Shown: positions 1-8,964, counted from the first letter of the stretch. The stretch: 64,000 nucleotides of DNA from JAXMCI01 sp046349435 (GCA_046349435.1 JAXMCI010000019.1:1-64000), one strand, 5' to 3'. The notes: generated from the sequence alone by a model not told the origin. Numbers and translations: made by a program.

Positions 1-680
1 TCGGCCGACGCGACGAGCACGCCGAGCATGGCGTCGGAGTGGCCGACCAGGTACTTGGTGGCGGCGTGGATGACGATGTCGGCGCCGAGCGACAGCGGCT
101 TGAGGAAGAGCGGCGTCGCCCAGGTGTTGTCGATCGCCACCAGCGCCCCCGCCCGGTGCGCCGCCGCGGCGATGGCCGGCACGTCCTGCACCTCGAAGGT
201 GAGCGAGCCCGGCGACTCCAGGTAGACGATCCGCGTCTCGGGGCGGATCAGGTCGGCGATGCCGGCGCCGATCAGCGGGTCGTAGTAGGTGATCTCGACC
301 CCGAAGCGGGCGAGGAAGCCCTGGCAGAACGAGCGCACCGGCGCGTAGACGCTGTCGGTCATCAGCAGGTGGTCGCCGGCCTTGAGGAAGGTGGTCAGCG
401 CGACGGTGATCGCAGCCAGCCCCGAAGGCAGCGCCATCGCCCGCTCGCCCCCCTCGAGCGCTGCCACCGCCTCCTCGAAGGCGAAGGTGGTGGGCGTGCC
501 GTAGCGGCCGTAGGAGACCTGGGCGAAGCGATCGCGCAGCGAATGCTCGAGCGCCGCCACCGTCGGGTACAGCACGGTAGAGGCGTGGAAGACCGGCGGA
601 TTCACAATCCCGTGATGTGCGAACGGGTCGTTCCCGACATGGCAAAGCAGGGTGTCTTCCCCGGCGGGGCGATCTGGCAT
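1..680 (-). CDS. metC: Cystathionine beta-lyase (partial, C-terminus outside window)
   Basis: PLP-dependent trans-sulfuration enzyme that cleaves cystathionine to homocysteine, pyruvate and ammonia in methionine synthesis; cytoplasmic. About 226 residues of the N-terminal part are present, reading left from ATG at 680 and running off the window. Visible family signatures are the NTWATPLFLKPLSLGAD stretch and the AATKYLVGHSD segment, whose lysine should carry PLP. The protein starts MPDRPAGEDTLLCHVGNDP. It diverges from aapJ across about 200 bp. Fold-type I relatives such as cystathionine gamma-lyase share these motifs, so the exact reaction is inferred from the NTWATP-type wording and from metC being a common neighbour of aap genes. 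Confidence 0.85.
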   Translation of the reverse strand, partial: MPDRPAGEDTLLCHVGNDPFAHHGIVNPPVFHASTVLYPTVAALEHSLRDRFAQVSYGRYGTPTTFAFEEAVAALEGGERAMALPSGLAAITVALTTFLKAGDHLLMTDSVYAPVRSFCQGFLARFGVEITYYDPLIGAGIADLIRPETRIVYLESPGSLTFEVQDVPAIAAAAHRAGALVAIDNTWATPLFLKPLSLGADIVIHAATKYLVGHSDAMLGVLVASA

Positions 681-694
681 CGGACGTCCTGGGT

Positions 695-710
695 TGGCGT
701 CTGGGCTGCG
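695..710 (+). promoter_or_regulatory. Candidate sigma-54 (-24/-12) element upstream of aapJ
   Basis: The sequence TGGC-N8-TGC keeps the GG and GC dinucleotides at the required ten-base separation and points toward aapJ, whose ATG lies about 170 bp downstream. Nitrogen (Ntr) control of aap transport is known in rhizobia, which makes a sigma-54 promoter plausible. In DNA this GC-rich such a match is not rare by chance, and no NtrC site was identified. Confidence 0.25.
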
Positions 711-878
711 GGCGGCTTGGCTTGTCGCATTGTCGCCCGCTGTGCTAGACGAGTTCAAGCAGGTCGGCCGGCGGGATGCCGGAACGGCCGCGAGGGAGTG
801 CTAGGGGTGGCGTGGCCGGACGGCATCTCGTTCGGATCCGTTGCCCGCGAGCTTCAGCATTACAGGGAAGGTCAGGGA

Positions 879-1901
879 ATGAGCAGAACAATCTTGTGGG
901 CCGCCGGCGCCGCTGTCGGTGTCCTCTGCTATGTCGGCGCCGCCAGCGCCGCGACGCTCGACGACGTCAAGACCCGGGGCGTGCTGCAATGCGGCGTCAC
1001 CACCGGCCTGGCGGGCTTCGGCGCGCCCGACGACAAGGGCAACTGGAAGGGCCTCGACGTCGACCTGTGCAAGGCGGTCGCCGCCGCCATCTTCGGCGAC
1101 CCGAACAAGGTCAAGTACGTGCCGCTCAACGCCAAGGAGCGGTTCACCGCCCTGTCCTCGGGGGAGGCCGACTTCCTGGCGCGCAACACCACCTGGACCT
1201 ACTCGCGCGACACCGACCTGAAGCTCGACTTCGCCGGGGTCAACTACTACGACGGCCAGGGCTTCATGGTGAAGAAGGCGCTGGGCGTGAAGAGCGCCAA
1301 GGAGCTGAACGGCGCCTCGGTCTGCGTGCAGACCGGCACCACCACCGAGCTCAACCTCGCCGACTACTTCCGCGCCAACAACATGGAGCTGAAGTCGGTG
1401 GTGTTCGAGACCAACGAGCAGGCCCGGCAGGCCTATGACGACGGCCGCTGCGACGTCTACACGACGGACGCCTCGGGCCTCGCCGGCGAGCGCACCGTGC
1501 TGAAGAATCCCGACGACAACATCATCCTGCCGGAGATCATCTCGAAGGAGCCGCTCGGCCCGGCGGTCCGCCACGGCGACAACGCCTGGGGCGACATCAT
1601 CCGCTGGTCGCTCAACGCGATGATCATCGCCGAGGAGTTCGGCATCACCCAGGCCAATGTCGACGACATGAAGGCCAACTCGAAGAACCCGGAGGTCCGT
1701 CGCCTGCTCGGGGTCGAGGGCGAGATGGGCAAGATGGCCGGCCTGTCGAACGACTGGGCCTACAACGTCATCAAGTCGGTGGGCAACTACGGCGAGAGCT
1801 TCGAGCGCAATGTCGGGCTCAAGACCCCGCTGAAGCTGGCCCGCGGCCTCAACGAGCTGTGGAGCAAGGGCGGGCTGATGTACGCCCCGCCGTATCGCTG
1901 A
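879..1901 (+). CDS. aapJ: General L-amino acid ABC transporter, periplasmic binding protein AapJ
   Basis: Periplasmic solute-binding protein of the polar-amino-acid (HAAT) family that delivers L-amino acids to AapQM. It has 340 residues, the usual AapJ length. A signal peptide covers residues 1-24, with likely cleavage after ASA. The mature protein opens with the SBP_bac_3 signature (TRGVLQCGV) and has the AapJ-type core FLARNTTWTYSRD. ATG 879 is chosen because it begins the signal peptide and follows a purine-rich AGGGAAGG stretch; the frame stays open far upstream but that part has no signal-peptide or family character. First gene of aapJQMP. A hairpin follows the stop, which fits higher expression of the binding protein than of the permeases. 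Confidence 0.95.
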   Translation: MSRTILWAAGAAVGVLCYVGAASAATLDDVKTRGVLQCGVTTGLAGFGAPDDKGNWKGLDVDLCKAVAAAIFGDPNKVKYVPLNAKERFTALSSGEADFLARNTTWTYSRDTDLKLDFAGVNYYDGQGFMVKKALGVKSAKELNGASVCVQTGTTTELNLADYFRANNMELKSVVFETNEQARQAYDDGRCDVYTTDASGLAGERTVLKNPDDNIILPEIISKEPLGPAVRHGDNAWGDIIRWSLNAMIIAEEFGITQANVDDMKANSKNPEVRRLLGVEGEMGKMAGLSNDWAYNVIKSVGNYGESFERNVGLKTPLKLARGLNELWSKGGLMYAPPYR

Positions 1902-1928
1902 TCCGTACTCGGTCCGGTCGGCATCGTG

Positions 1929-1968
1929 GCGCGGCCCGCATCCGGTTTCCTGCCGGGGCGGGCCGCGC
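1929..1968 (+). terminator. Hairpin between aapJ and aapQ (processing or attenuation)
   Basis: A perfect 10-bp inverted repeat (GCGCGGCCCG at 1929-1938, CGGGCCGCGC at 1959-1968) encloses a 20-base loop in the 109-bp gap. No T-run follows, so full intrinsic termination is doubtful. Such structures behind binding-protein genes typically protect the upstream mRNA or partly terminate transcription. Confidence 0.45.
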
Positions 1969-2010
1969 TCGTCTTGAGGCGCGGCGAAACGCCGTGACCA
2001 CCGGGACAGC

Positions 2011-3195
2011 ATGGCGACACAGCTAGACTCGCAAGGCGGCCGCACGGCCTTCTGGCGCGACACCCGCGTCCGCGGGGTGATCTTCCAGGCGGCCGTCGGC
2101 CTGGCGCTGGTCGCCTTCATCGGCTTCATCGTCCACAACACCGCCACCAACCTCGATCATCGCGGGCTGAAGACCGGCTTCGGCTTCCTCGGCAACGTGG
2201 CCGGCTTCGACATCGGCATCACGCTGATCCCCTACGGGATGACCTCGAGCTACGCGCGGGCCTATCTCGTCGGGCTGGTGAACACCCTGGCGGTGGCCGC
2301 GGTCGGCGTCGTCTTCGCCACGCTGTGGGGCTTCCTCCTCGGCGTGCTGCGGCTGTCCGGCAACTGGCTGATGGCGCGGCTGGCGGCGATCTACGTCGAC
2401 ATCATGCGCAACGTGCCGCTGCTGCTGCAGCTGCTCTTCTGGTATTTCGGCGTGTTCACCGCGCTGCCGCCGCTCCGCCAGAGCCTGTCGGTCGGGGGTA
2501 GCTTCTTCCTCAACCAGCGCGGTCTCTACGGCCCCGCGCCGATCCTGCTGCCGGGCTGGCAGGCGATCCCGATCGCACTCGTCGCCGGCATCGCCGCGGC
2601 CATGCTGATCGGCCTCTGGGCGCGGCGCCGCCAGGCGGCGACCGGGCGGCAGTTCCCGATCATCTGGACGGCGCTGGCGCTCGTCCTCGGCCTGCCCGTG
2701 CTGGCCGCGCTCGCCGCCGGGCTGCCGGTCGAGTTCGAGCTGCCGGTGCTCAAGGGCTTCAACTTCTCCGGCGGCGCCGTGGTGCTGCCGGAATTCCTCG
2801 CGCTGGTGCTGGCACTGTCGCTCTACACGGCGGCCTTCATCGCCGAGATCGTGCGCGCCGGCATCATGGCGGTGAGCCACGGCCAGACCGAGGCGGCGCT
2901 GTCGCTGGGGCTCAGGCCCGGCCTCACCACCCGGCTGGTGGTGATCCCGCAGGCGCTGCGCGTCATCATCCCGCCGCTCACCAGCCAGTATCTCAACATC
3001 ACCAAGAACTCCACCCTGGCGGTCGCCATCGGCTATCCCGACCTGGTCAACGTCTTCGCCGGCACCGTGCTCAACCAGACCGGCCGGGCGATCGAGGTGA
3101 TCAGCATCACCATGCTGACCTACGGCACGATCAGCCTGCTGATCTCGCTCTTCATGAACTGGTACAACCGCCGCGTCGCGCTGGTGGAGCGCTGA
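2011..3195 (+). CDS. aapQ: General L-amino acid ABC transporter permease AapQ
   Basis: Inner-membrane permease, 394 residues, one half of the AapQM heterodimer. The protein starts MATQLDSQGGRTAFWRDTRVRG, has one N-terminal hydrophobic span near residues 28-50, then the long periplasmic insertion typical of AapQ before the BPD_transp_1 core. The EAA loop (EAALSLGLRPG) that contacts AapP lies near residue 293. Very close to the rhizobial AapQ length. It follows aapJ after 109 bp and is separated from aapM by only 4 bp, so translation of the two permeases is probably coupled. Confidence 0.93.
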   Translation: MATQLDSQGGRTAFWRDTRVRGVIFQAAVGLALVAFIGFIVHNTATNLDHRGLKTGFGFLGNVAGFDIGITLIPYGMTSSYARAYLVGLVNTLAVAAVGVVFATLWGFLLGVLRLSGNWLMARLAAIYVDIMRNVPLLLQLLFWYFGVFTALPPLRQSLSVGGSFFLNQRGLYGPAPILLPGWQAIPIALVAGIAAAMLIGLWARRRQAATGRQFPIIWTALALVLGLPVLAALAAGLPVEFELPVLKGFNFSGGAVVLPEFLALVLALSLYTAAFIAEIVRAGIMAVSHGQTEAALSLGLRPGLTTRLVVIPQALRVIIPPLTSQYLNITKNSTLAVAIGYPDLVNVFAGTVLNQTGRAIEVISITMLTYGTISLLISLFMNWYNRRVALVER

Positions 3196-3199
3196 GCCG

Positions 3200-4300
3200 A
3201 TGATGGAGCAGACCACCGCGCCGCTCGACGACAGCCCGCCGCACCGCGGCCTGCCGGGGCCGCTCGGCTGGGCCAGGCGGAACCTGTTCGGCTCGCCGGT
3301 GAGCGCGCTGCTCACGGTGATCGCGCTCTACGTCATCTACCTGCTGGTGCCGCCGTTCCTCGACTGGGCGATCTTCTCGGCCAATTTCCAGGCGGGCACC
3401 TCGCGCGCCGACTGCGTCAATCCCGGCGCCTGCTGGACCATGGTTCGGGCCCGCTTCGGCCAGTTCGTCTACGGCTTCTATCCCGAGGACCAGCGCTGGC
3501 GCGTCGACCTGGCGGCCCTGCTGCTCATCGTCGGGGCCGCCGGCCTGCTGGTCCGTCGCGTGCCGGGCAAGCGCTGGTTCGCGCTCTTCGTCTTCGTCAT
3601 CCTGCCGCCGCTGGCGCTGTGGCTGCTCTATGGCGGGCTCGGCCTGGCGCCCATCGAGACCCGCCTGTGGGGCGGGCTGATGCTGACGGTGATCGTCGGC
3701 ATGTCGCCGGTGGCCTCGCTGCCGGTCGGCATCGTGCTGGCGCTGGGGCGGCGCTCCGAGATGCCGGTGGTGCGGCTGATCTGCACGGCCTTCATCGAGT
3801 TCATCCGTGCCGTGCCGTTGATCACCATCCTGTTCATGTCGTCGGTGATGCTGCCGCTGTTCCTGCCGGAGGGCGTCACCTTCGACAAGCTGCTGCGCGC
3901 GCTGATCGGCTACACGCTGTTCGGCGCCGCCTACATGGCCGAGGTGGTGCGCGGCGGGCTGCAGGCGATCCCCAAGGGCCAGTACGAGGGCGCCCACGCG
4001 CTCGGCCTCAACTACGGCCAGACCACCGGCCTGATCATCCTGCCCCAGGCCCTGAAGATCTCCATTCCCGGGCTGGTGAACAGCTTCATCGGCCAGTTCA
4101 TGGATTCGACGCTGATCACCATCATCGGCCTGTTCGAGCTCCTGGGCATCGTCCAGGCGGCCGCGCGGGATCCCAACTGGGCCGGCCTCTCCAAGGAAGG
4201 CTTCGTCTTCGCCGGCGTCATCTACTTCATCATCTGCTACAGCATGTCGCGCTACAGCGTCGGGCTGGAGCGCCGCCTGCACACCGGACACAAGCGTTGA
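3200..4300 (+). CDS. aapM: General L-amino acid ABC transporter permease AapM
   Basis: Second inner-membrane permease of the Aap system, 366 residues. Hydrophobic segments are spread through the protein and the EAA-type loop (EGAHALGLNYG) sits near residue 263, next to the conserved LPQALKI step. It starts four bases after the aapQ stop and is followed 11 bases later by aapP. Two consecutive ATG codons begin the gene (MMEQ); the first is used here. Function with AapQ and AapP is inferred from sequence family and from the intact JQMP order. Confidence 0.93.
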   Translation: MMEQTTAPLDDSPPHRGLPGPLGWARRNLFGSPVSALLTVIALYVIYLLVPPFLDWAIFSANFQAGTSRADCVNPGACWTMVRARFGQFVYGFYPEDQRWRVDLAALLLIVGAAGLLVRRVPGKRWFALFVFVILPPLALWLLYGGLGLAPIETRLWGGLMLTVIVGMSPVASLPVGIVLALGRRSEMPVVRLICTAFIEFIRAVPLITILFMSSVMLPLFLPEGVTFDKLLRALIGYTLFGAAYMAEVVRGGLQAIPKGQYEGAHALGLNYGQTTGLIILPQALKISIPGLVNSFIGQFMDSTLITIIGLFELLGIVQAAARDPNWAGLSKEGFVFAGVIYFIICYSMSRYSVGLERRLHTGHKR

Positions 4301-4311
4301 GGACCGACACC

Positions 4312-5091
4312 ATGGCCGAGTCCGTTGCCCACGACCGTCCGCTCGCCATCTCGGACGAGGTCATGATCGCCATGACCGCCGTGCACAAATGGTATGGCCA
4401 GTTCCACGTCCTGAAGGACATCAACCTGACCGTCCACAAGGGCGAGCGCATCGTCATCTGCGGCCCGTCGGGGTCCGGCAAGTCGACGCTGATCCGCTGC
4501 ATCAACCGGCTGGAGGAGCATCAGAAGGGCAGCATCGTCGTCGACGGCGTCGAGCTCAACCAGGACCTCAAGCACATCGAGCAGGTGCGCCGCGAGGTCG
4601 GCATGGTGTTCCAGCACTTCAACCTGTTCCCGCACCTCACCGTGCTGGAGAACCTGACGCTGGCGCCGATCTGGGTGCGCAAGATGCCGCGCGCCCAGGC
4701 CGAGGAGGCCGCCATGCAGTACCTGGAGCGGGTGCGCATCCCCGAGCAGGCGAAGAAGTATCCGGGCCAGCTCTCCGGCGGCCAGCAGCAGCGCGTGGCG
4801 ATCGCCCGCTCGCTCTGCATGAACCCGAAGGTGATGCTGTTCGACGAGCCGACCTCGGCACTCGACCCGGAGATGATCAAGGAGGTGCTCGAGGTGATGA
4901 TCGAGCTCGCCCGCACCGGCATGACCATGATCTGCGTGACGCACGAGATGGGCTTCGCCCGGACCGTGGCCAACCGGGTGATCTTCATGGACCGCGGCGA
5001 GATCGTCGAGCAGAACGATCCCGAGAGCTTCTTCAACAACCCGCGCTCCGACCGCACCAAGCTGTTCCTCAGCCAGATCCTGCGGCACTGA
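4312..5091 (+). CDS. aapP: General L-amino acid ABC transporter ATPase AapP
   Basis: Cytoplasmic ATPase that energises the AapQM permease. It has 259 residues with Walker A GPSGSGKST at 51-59, the signature LSGGQQQR near 155 and Walker B VMLFDEPTSALD near 175, followed by the H-loop THEMGF. ATG 4312 follows a short purine stretch and gives the expected N-terminus. Last gene of aapJQMP; the next gene is on the opposite strand, converging at 5108 with only 16 bp between stops and no clear terminator. Confidence 0.95.
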   Translation: MAESVAHDRPLAISDEVMIAMTAVHKWYGQFHVLKDINLTVHKGERIVICGPSGSGKSTLIRCINRLEEHQKGSIVVDGVELNQDLKHIEQVRREVGMVFQHFNLFPHLTVLENLTLAPIWVRKMPRAQAEEAAMQYLERVRIPEQAKKYPGQLSGGQQQRVAIARSLCMNPKVMLFDEPTSALDPEMIKEVLEVMIELARTGMTMICVTHEMGFARTVANRVIFMDRGEIVEQNDPESFFNNPRSDRTKLFLSQILRH

Positions 5092-5107
5092 GGATCGATC
5101 GGGGCCG

Positions 5108-5880
5108 TCAGGCCAGGCGGACGACGACCGGCGGTCCGTCGGCGAAGCACCCCGCGAAGCGCTGGCCCGGCGCCACCGGGACGATGCCGGTGCAGGTGCC
5201 GGTCATCACGATCTCCCCCGCCCTGAGCCGCTCGCCGGCGGCCGCCAGCTCGCGCGCCAGCCACAGCATCGCGTTCAGCGGGTGGCCGAGCACCAGCGCG
5301 CCGGTGCCGGCCGCCACCTCGGGGCCGTCGAGCTCTGCGCGCACCGGGGTGGCGGCGAGGTCGAGGCGATCCCAGCCGGGGATCGGTCTGCCCCAGATCA
5401 CCGCGACGTCGAGGCCGTAATCGGCGATCGAGCTCGCCTCGTCGAGCGGCACCGTGGCCGGCACGCGGCGCCCGACGATCTCCAGCGCGGCGCAGCACTC
5501 GGCGATCGCGCTCCTGACGGCGGCGATGTCGAGAGGCTCCCCCGCCGCCGGCAGGTCGCGGCCGAGGCGGAACCCGAACTCGCATTCCAGCCCGAGGATA
5601 CCCGGCACCAGCGGAAATGCGACGCCGTCATCGAGCAGATGCCCGCTGAGGACGGGCCGAAGAATGGCCCGCGGCAGCCGAGGCGACGCTGCACCGCCGT
5701 GCTGGTCGCCCCGATCTTGTAGCCGCGGCGCGCGCCGCCGAGCGCGCTGACCGCGGCCGCCTGGAAGCGCTGCGCCGCGGCGCGGTCGCGCAACAGGTGC
5801 AGCGGCAGGTCCGCCAGACGTCCGTCGCGTCTCGCCGCGGCAAGCAGCTGCGGCGCATCGCGTGGCAGCGGCTCGCTCAT
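5108..5880 (-). pseudogene. 2-keto-4-pentenoate hydratase-family gene with one frameshift
   Basis: The gene resembles MhpD-type hydratases of the fumarylacetoacetate hydrolase fold, which hydrate 2-hydroxy-alkadienoates in degradation pathways. The N-terminal part (ATG 5880, with YKIGATSTAVQRRLG and GPFFGP) is in one frame; from about 5655 leftward the family sequence continues in another frame (VLSGHLLDDGVAFPLVPG, then GLECEFGFRLGRDLP and the C-terminal LRAGEIVMTGTCTG). Restoring one base in the GGCCCGTCC stretch joins the two into about 257 residues. It begins four bases after the preceding decarboxylase-like stop, so it is the last gene of that operon. The shift may be a sequencing error, since protein conservation continues on both sides. 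Confidence 0.75.
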
Positions 5881-5884
5881 GGCT

Positions 5885-6652
5885 TCAGGCCCGGCGCGCC
5901 ACCTCGCGGGGCCGCCCGTCCTCCATCGCCCGGCTCAGCTCCGCGCCGATGGTCTCGGTCCCCAGCACCGTGCCCAGCGCGCCGCGGAAGGCGCCGCGGG
6001 CGTAGCTGGCGAAGACGGGCCGGGCGCCCGCCAGCCAGGCGAGCTCGTTGCCGGGCAGGTCGGGGATGCCGATCGCGCCCTCGCCGGTCGCGGCGGTCAT
6101 GCGCGAGGCGGCGGCGGTGTCGCGGGCGATCACCCGCTTCAGCAGCACGTCCGTCGACTCGGCCGAGGGGAAGACCTGCAGCAGCAGGTGGGGATAGCGC
6201 GGCACCGGCGGCGCCGTGCGGCTCTCGCCGTCGGTCACCACCGACATCTCGATCGCCCAGCTGCGGCCCTTCATGAAGGCGGTGACGGCCCGGCCGGTCT
6301 TCTGCAGCCCGGCCGGCCCGATCTTCTTGGGATAGCCGAAGGGCTCGCGCCCGAGCGCCAGCGCGTCGTCGGTGTCGATGTAGCAGAAGGCGTAGTAGCC
6401 GCCCGCGGTGCCGCGGTAGCGCGCGGGAACGATCACCCCGCCGCCGGCGAAGGGCTGCACGCCGAAGGCATCGTGCAGCACGACGATCTCGATCCAGGCG
6501 TGGGCGGAGACGAACGCGAAGGGCGTCGGCTCGAGCAGGCGCCGGATCGCGGCCTCGTCCGCCTCGACCAGCAGGCTCATCGCCTCGGCGTCGTCGGAGC
6601 CGTACGCCATCGACGGCGGGAACAGCGGTGCGTGCAGCGGGATGTTGTTCAT
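5885..6652 (-). CDS. Acetoacetate decarboxylase-family protein
   Basis: Cytoplasmic enzyme of the acetoacetate decarboxylase (ADC) fold, 255 residues. The family hallmark GREPFGYPKK lies at 101-110; the lysine pair 109-110 corresponds to the Schiff-base lysine and its neighbour in the clostridial enzyme. ADC relatives include true acetoacetate decarboxylases and enzymes acting on larger keto acids by Schiff-base chemistry, so the substrate is uncertain. The gene lies 64 bp after the leucine-dehydrogenase-like gene and four bases before the hydratase gene. Acetoacetate is an end product of leucine breakdown, which would fit a role downstream of the branched-chain dehydrogenase genes of this operon; that link is inference. 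Confidence 0.8.
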   Translation of the reverse strand: MNNIPLHAPLFPPSMAYGSDDAEAMSLLVEADEAAIRRLLEPTPFAFVSAHAWIEIVVLHDAFGVQPFAGGGVIVPARYRGTAGGYYAFCYIDTDDALALGREPFGYPKKIGPAGLQKTGRAVTAFMKGRSWAIEMSVVTDGESRTAPPVPRYPHLLLQVFPSAESTDVLLKRVIARDTAAASRMTAATGEGAIGIPDLPGNELAWLAGARPVFASYARGAFRGALGTVLGTETIGAELSRAMEDGRPREVARRA

Positions 6653-6716
6653 GATGGCTCCTCGCCGGTCCGGCGGCCCCAGGATGAGGCATCCGGGCGG
6701 GCCGGGGAAGCGCCTG

Positions 6717-7829
6717 TCATCGCGGACCGAAGCGGCGCAGCCCGGCGGCGGCGCGCACCCGGGCGAGCGCCAGCGCGTCGGCGGCGGCGCGCGGCGGCTG
6801 GCCGCTGCGCCGCGCTTCGGCGAGAACGGCGCGCATGTTGGCGCGCAGCCTGGCCTCGATCGTCGCGACCGCCTGCTCCTCGCTGCCGCCGTGATACTCG
6901 ACCGCGGCGCAGATCACCCCGCCGGCATTGGCGATGTAGTCGGGCAGCACCAGCACGCCGCGGGCATGCAGCGCCGCCTCCGCCTCCGGCGTGCAGGGGA
7001 TGTTGGCGCCGCAGGCGACCAGCTTCGCCTTCAGCGTGGCCTGGTTGCCGGCGTGGATCACGTCGGGACGGGCGGCGGGAATCCAGATGTCGCAATCCAC
7101 CCCGACGATCGCGTCGCGCGGCAGGGTCCGGCCGGCGCCATAGTCGGCCAGCTGCCCGCCGGCCTGCTTCAGCGCCAGCAGGGCGGCGAGGTCGAGCCCC
7201 TCGGCCGCGGCCACCGTGGCGCCGGAATCGGCCGCCGCCACCAGGACCGCGCCGGCGGCGACCAGGCGGCGGGCGGCGTGCTGGCCGACGGCGCCGAAGC
7301 CCTGAACGGCGAAGCGCGCGCCCGCGAGGCGAAGGCCGGCATGGCCGCAGGCCACCTCGATGGCCGCGGCCAGCCCGATGCCGGTCGCGCCGATCTCGTC
7401 GAGCGGGATGCCGCCGATGGCGCGAGGCAGCCCGGCGGCCCGGCCGATCTCGTCGTGGATCCAGCCCATGCAGCGCTCGTCGGTGCCCATGTCGGGCCCG
7501 GGAATATAGTCCCGCTCGCCCTCGATCGCCCGGGCGAAGGCGCGGATGATGCGCTCCTTGCGGTCGGCCGGCATGCGCGGATCGCCGATGATCACCGCCT
7601 TGCCGCCGCCATGGGCGAGCCCGGCCGCGGCGTTCTTGAAGGTCATGGCGCGGGCCAGCCGGATGGCTTCCGCGGCGGTGACGTCGGGCGCCATGCGGAT
7701 GCCGCCGATCGCCGGGCCGCAGGCGACGTTGTCGACGGCCAGCACGGCGCTGAGCCCGACCGCCGGCTGATGCAGGTGGATGACCTTGGCCGGGCCGAGC
7801 TCGTCGGCCAGTGCCAGCACGTCGGTCAT
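6717..7829 (-). CDS. Leu/Val/Phe-type amino acid dehydrogenase
   Basis: NAD-dependent oxidative deamination of branched-chain (or aromatic) amino acids to 2-oxoacids. The protein has 370 residues. The dimerisation/substrate domain carries the glycine-rich GLAHGGGKAVI segment with the catalytic-type Lys77, and Lys65 in AMTFKNA; the Rossmann motif VQGFGAVG lies at 175-182. Its place directly after the E1-E2 genes (13 bp after the E2 stop) suggests that it supplies the 2-oxoacid used by that complex. Family members differ in substrate by a few pocket residues, so leucine, valine and phenylalanine cannot be separated from sequence alone. Confidence 0.88.
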   Translation of the reverse strand: MTDVLALADELGPAKVIHLHQPAVGLSAVLAVDNVACGPAIGGIRMAPDVTAAEAIRLARAMTFKNAAAGLAHGGGKAVIIGDPRMPADRKERIIRAFARAIEGERDYIPGPDMGTDERCMGWIHDEIGRAAGLPRAIGGIPLDEIGATGIGLAAAIEVACGHAGLRLAGARFAVQGFGAVGQHAARRLVAAGAVLVAAADSGATVAAAEGLDLAALLALKQAGGQLADYGAGRTLPRDAIVGVDCDIWIPAARPDVIHAGNQATLKAKLVACGANIPCTPEAEAALHARGVLVLPDYIANAGGVICAAVEYHGGSEEQAVATIEARLRANMRAVLAEARRSGQPPRAAADALALARVRAAAGLRRFGPR

Positions 7830-7842
7830 GGGCGTCCTCTCC

Positions 7843-8958
7843 TCACGAGGGCAGCTCGAGGTCGGCGATGACCGCGGCCAGGAAGCGGGCGGCCTCGCCG
7901 CCGCTGGCGGCGCGATGGTCGAAGGTCAGCGACAGCGGCAGCAGCCGGCGCGCCGCCGGCTGGCCGTCGACCGCAACGATGCGCGTCCGGATCCGGCCGG
8001 CGCCGAGGATGGCGACCTGCGGCGGCACGACGACGAGGAAGCGCGAGATAGCGCCCGGCCAAGGTGCCGACGTTGGAAGGCGTGATGGTCGGATCGCGCA
8101 GCTCGCCGAGCGCCAGCTGTCGCGCCGCCACCGCCGCCTTCAGGCGATCGATCTCCTCGCGCAGCGCAGCCGCTGCGCCCGCCGGCGTCGCGGATCACCG
8201 GCGCGAACAGCCCGTCGGCGGGTCCACGGCAAGGCCGAGATCGACCTGCCGGTGCAGGCGGCGGGTCATCGTGGCGCCGTCATACCAGGCATTGAGCGCC
8301 GGCGAGGCGGCACCTTGCGGCCATCGCCCGGATCAGCCCGCACGGTGACGTCGGCCTCGGGGGCCGCCCAGGCATCGACGTCGGCGTCGTCGGCCACCGT
8401 GGCCGGCACGACCTCGGCGCCGGACCGGGCCATCGCCTGCGCCATGGCCCGGCGGACGCCCCTGGAGCGGCTCGGCGGGCGGCGAAGGATCGGCGGGGGC
8501 GGGCCGGCGTGCCGCCGCCTCGACGTCGGCGGCCCGTCACGGCGCCGCGGGTCCGGTCCGCGGCGATCCGCGCCAGGTCGAGGCCGAGACGGTCGGCGAG
8601 CTGCCGGGCCGCCGGCAGGGCACGGGCGGAGGCGGCCGGGTGGGCCGGGGCAGCAGCGGCGGCCGGGGTCGGCGCGGCGGCGGCCGGCGCAGCGCGCCGA
8701 CCACCGTGCCGGCGTCGGCATGGGGGCATCCTCGAACTCGACCAGCGCGCCGCCGACCGGCACGCGCTCGCCGACCGCGGCGCAGAGGCGGGCGATGCGG
8801 CCGGCCCGCGGCGACGGCACCTCGACCACCGCCTTCTCGGTCTCGACCGAGACGAGCGGCTGGTCGGGCACCACATGGTCGCCGGCGGAGACGTGCCAGG
8901 CGACGACCTCCGCCTCCTGCAGCCCCTCGCCGAGATCGGGCAGTGCGAACGCGCTCAT
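7843..8958 (-). pseudogene. 2-oxoacid dehydrogenase E2 (dihydrolipoamide acyltransferase), multiply frameshifted
   Basis: Recognisable along its whole length but split over all three minus-strand frames. ATG 8958 starts an intact lipoyl domain (lipoyl lysine in ETEKAVVEV). The peripheral-subunit-binding domain (LPAARQLADRLGLDLARI) is in a second frame, and catalytic-domain pieces follow in changing frames: GVRRAMAQAM, VRLIRAMAA, ALNAWYDGATMTRRLHRQVD, FAPVIRDAGGRS, LRDPTITPSNVGTLAGRY and, at the C-terminus, VVVPPQVAILGAGRIRTR and LTFDHRAASGGEAARF. I count about eight shifts between roughly 8725 and 8050, several at runs of three or four G or C. Conserved protein on both sides of every shift suggests either consensus errors or very recent decay. 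About 372 residues if repaired. Confidence 0.85.
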
Positions 8959-8964
8959 GGCGGC

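Noticed and set aside
721..751. A sigma-70 promoter TTGTCG...TAGACG before aapJ.
   Set aside because: The -35 and -10 matches are poor and the spacer is 18; no better than chance.
801..2150. Open minus-strand frame of 449 codons across aapJ.
   Set aside because: Antisense shadow of aapJ; no recognisable domain, skewed composition.
7843..8958. Programmed frameshifting in the E2 gene.
   Set aside because: About eight shifts in both directions at ordinary G/C runs, without slippery heptamers or a fixed spacing, do not fit a programmed mechanism.
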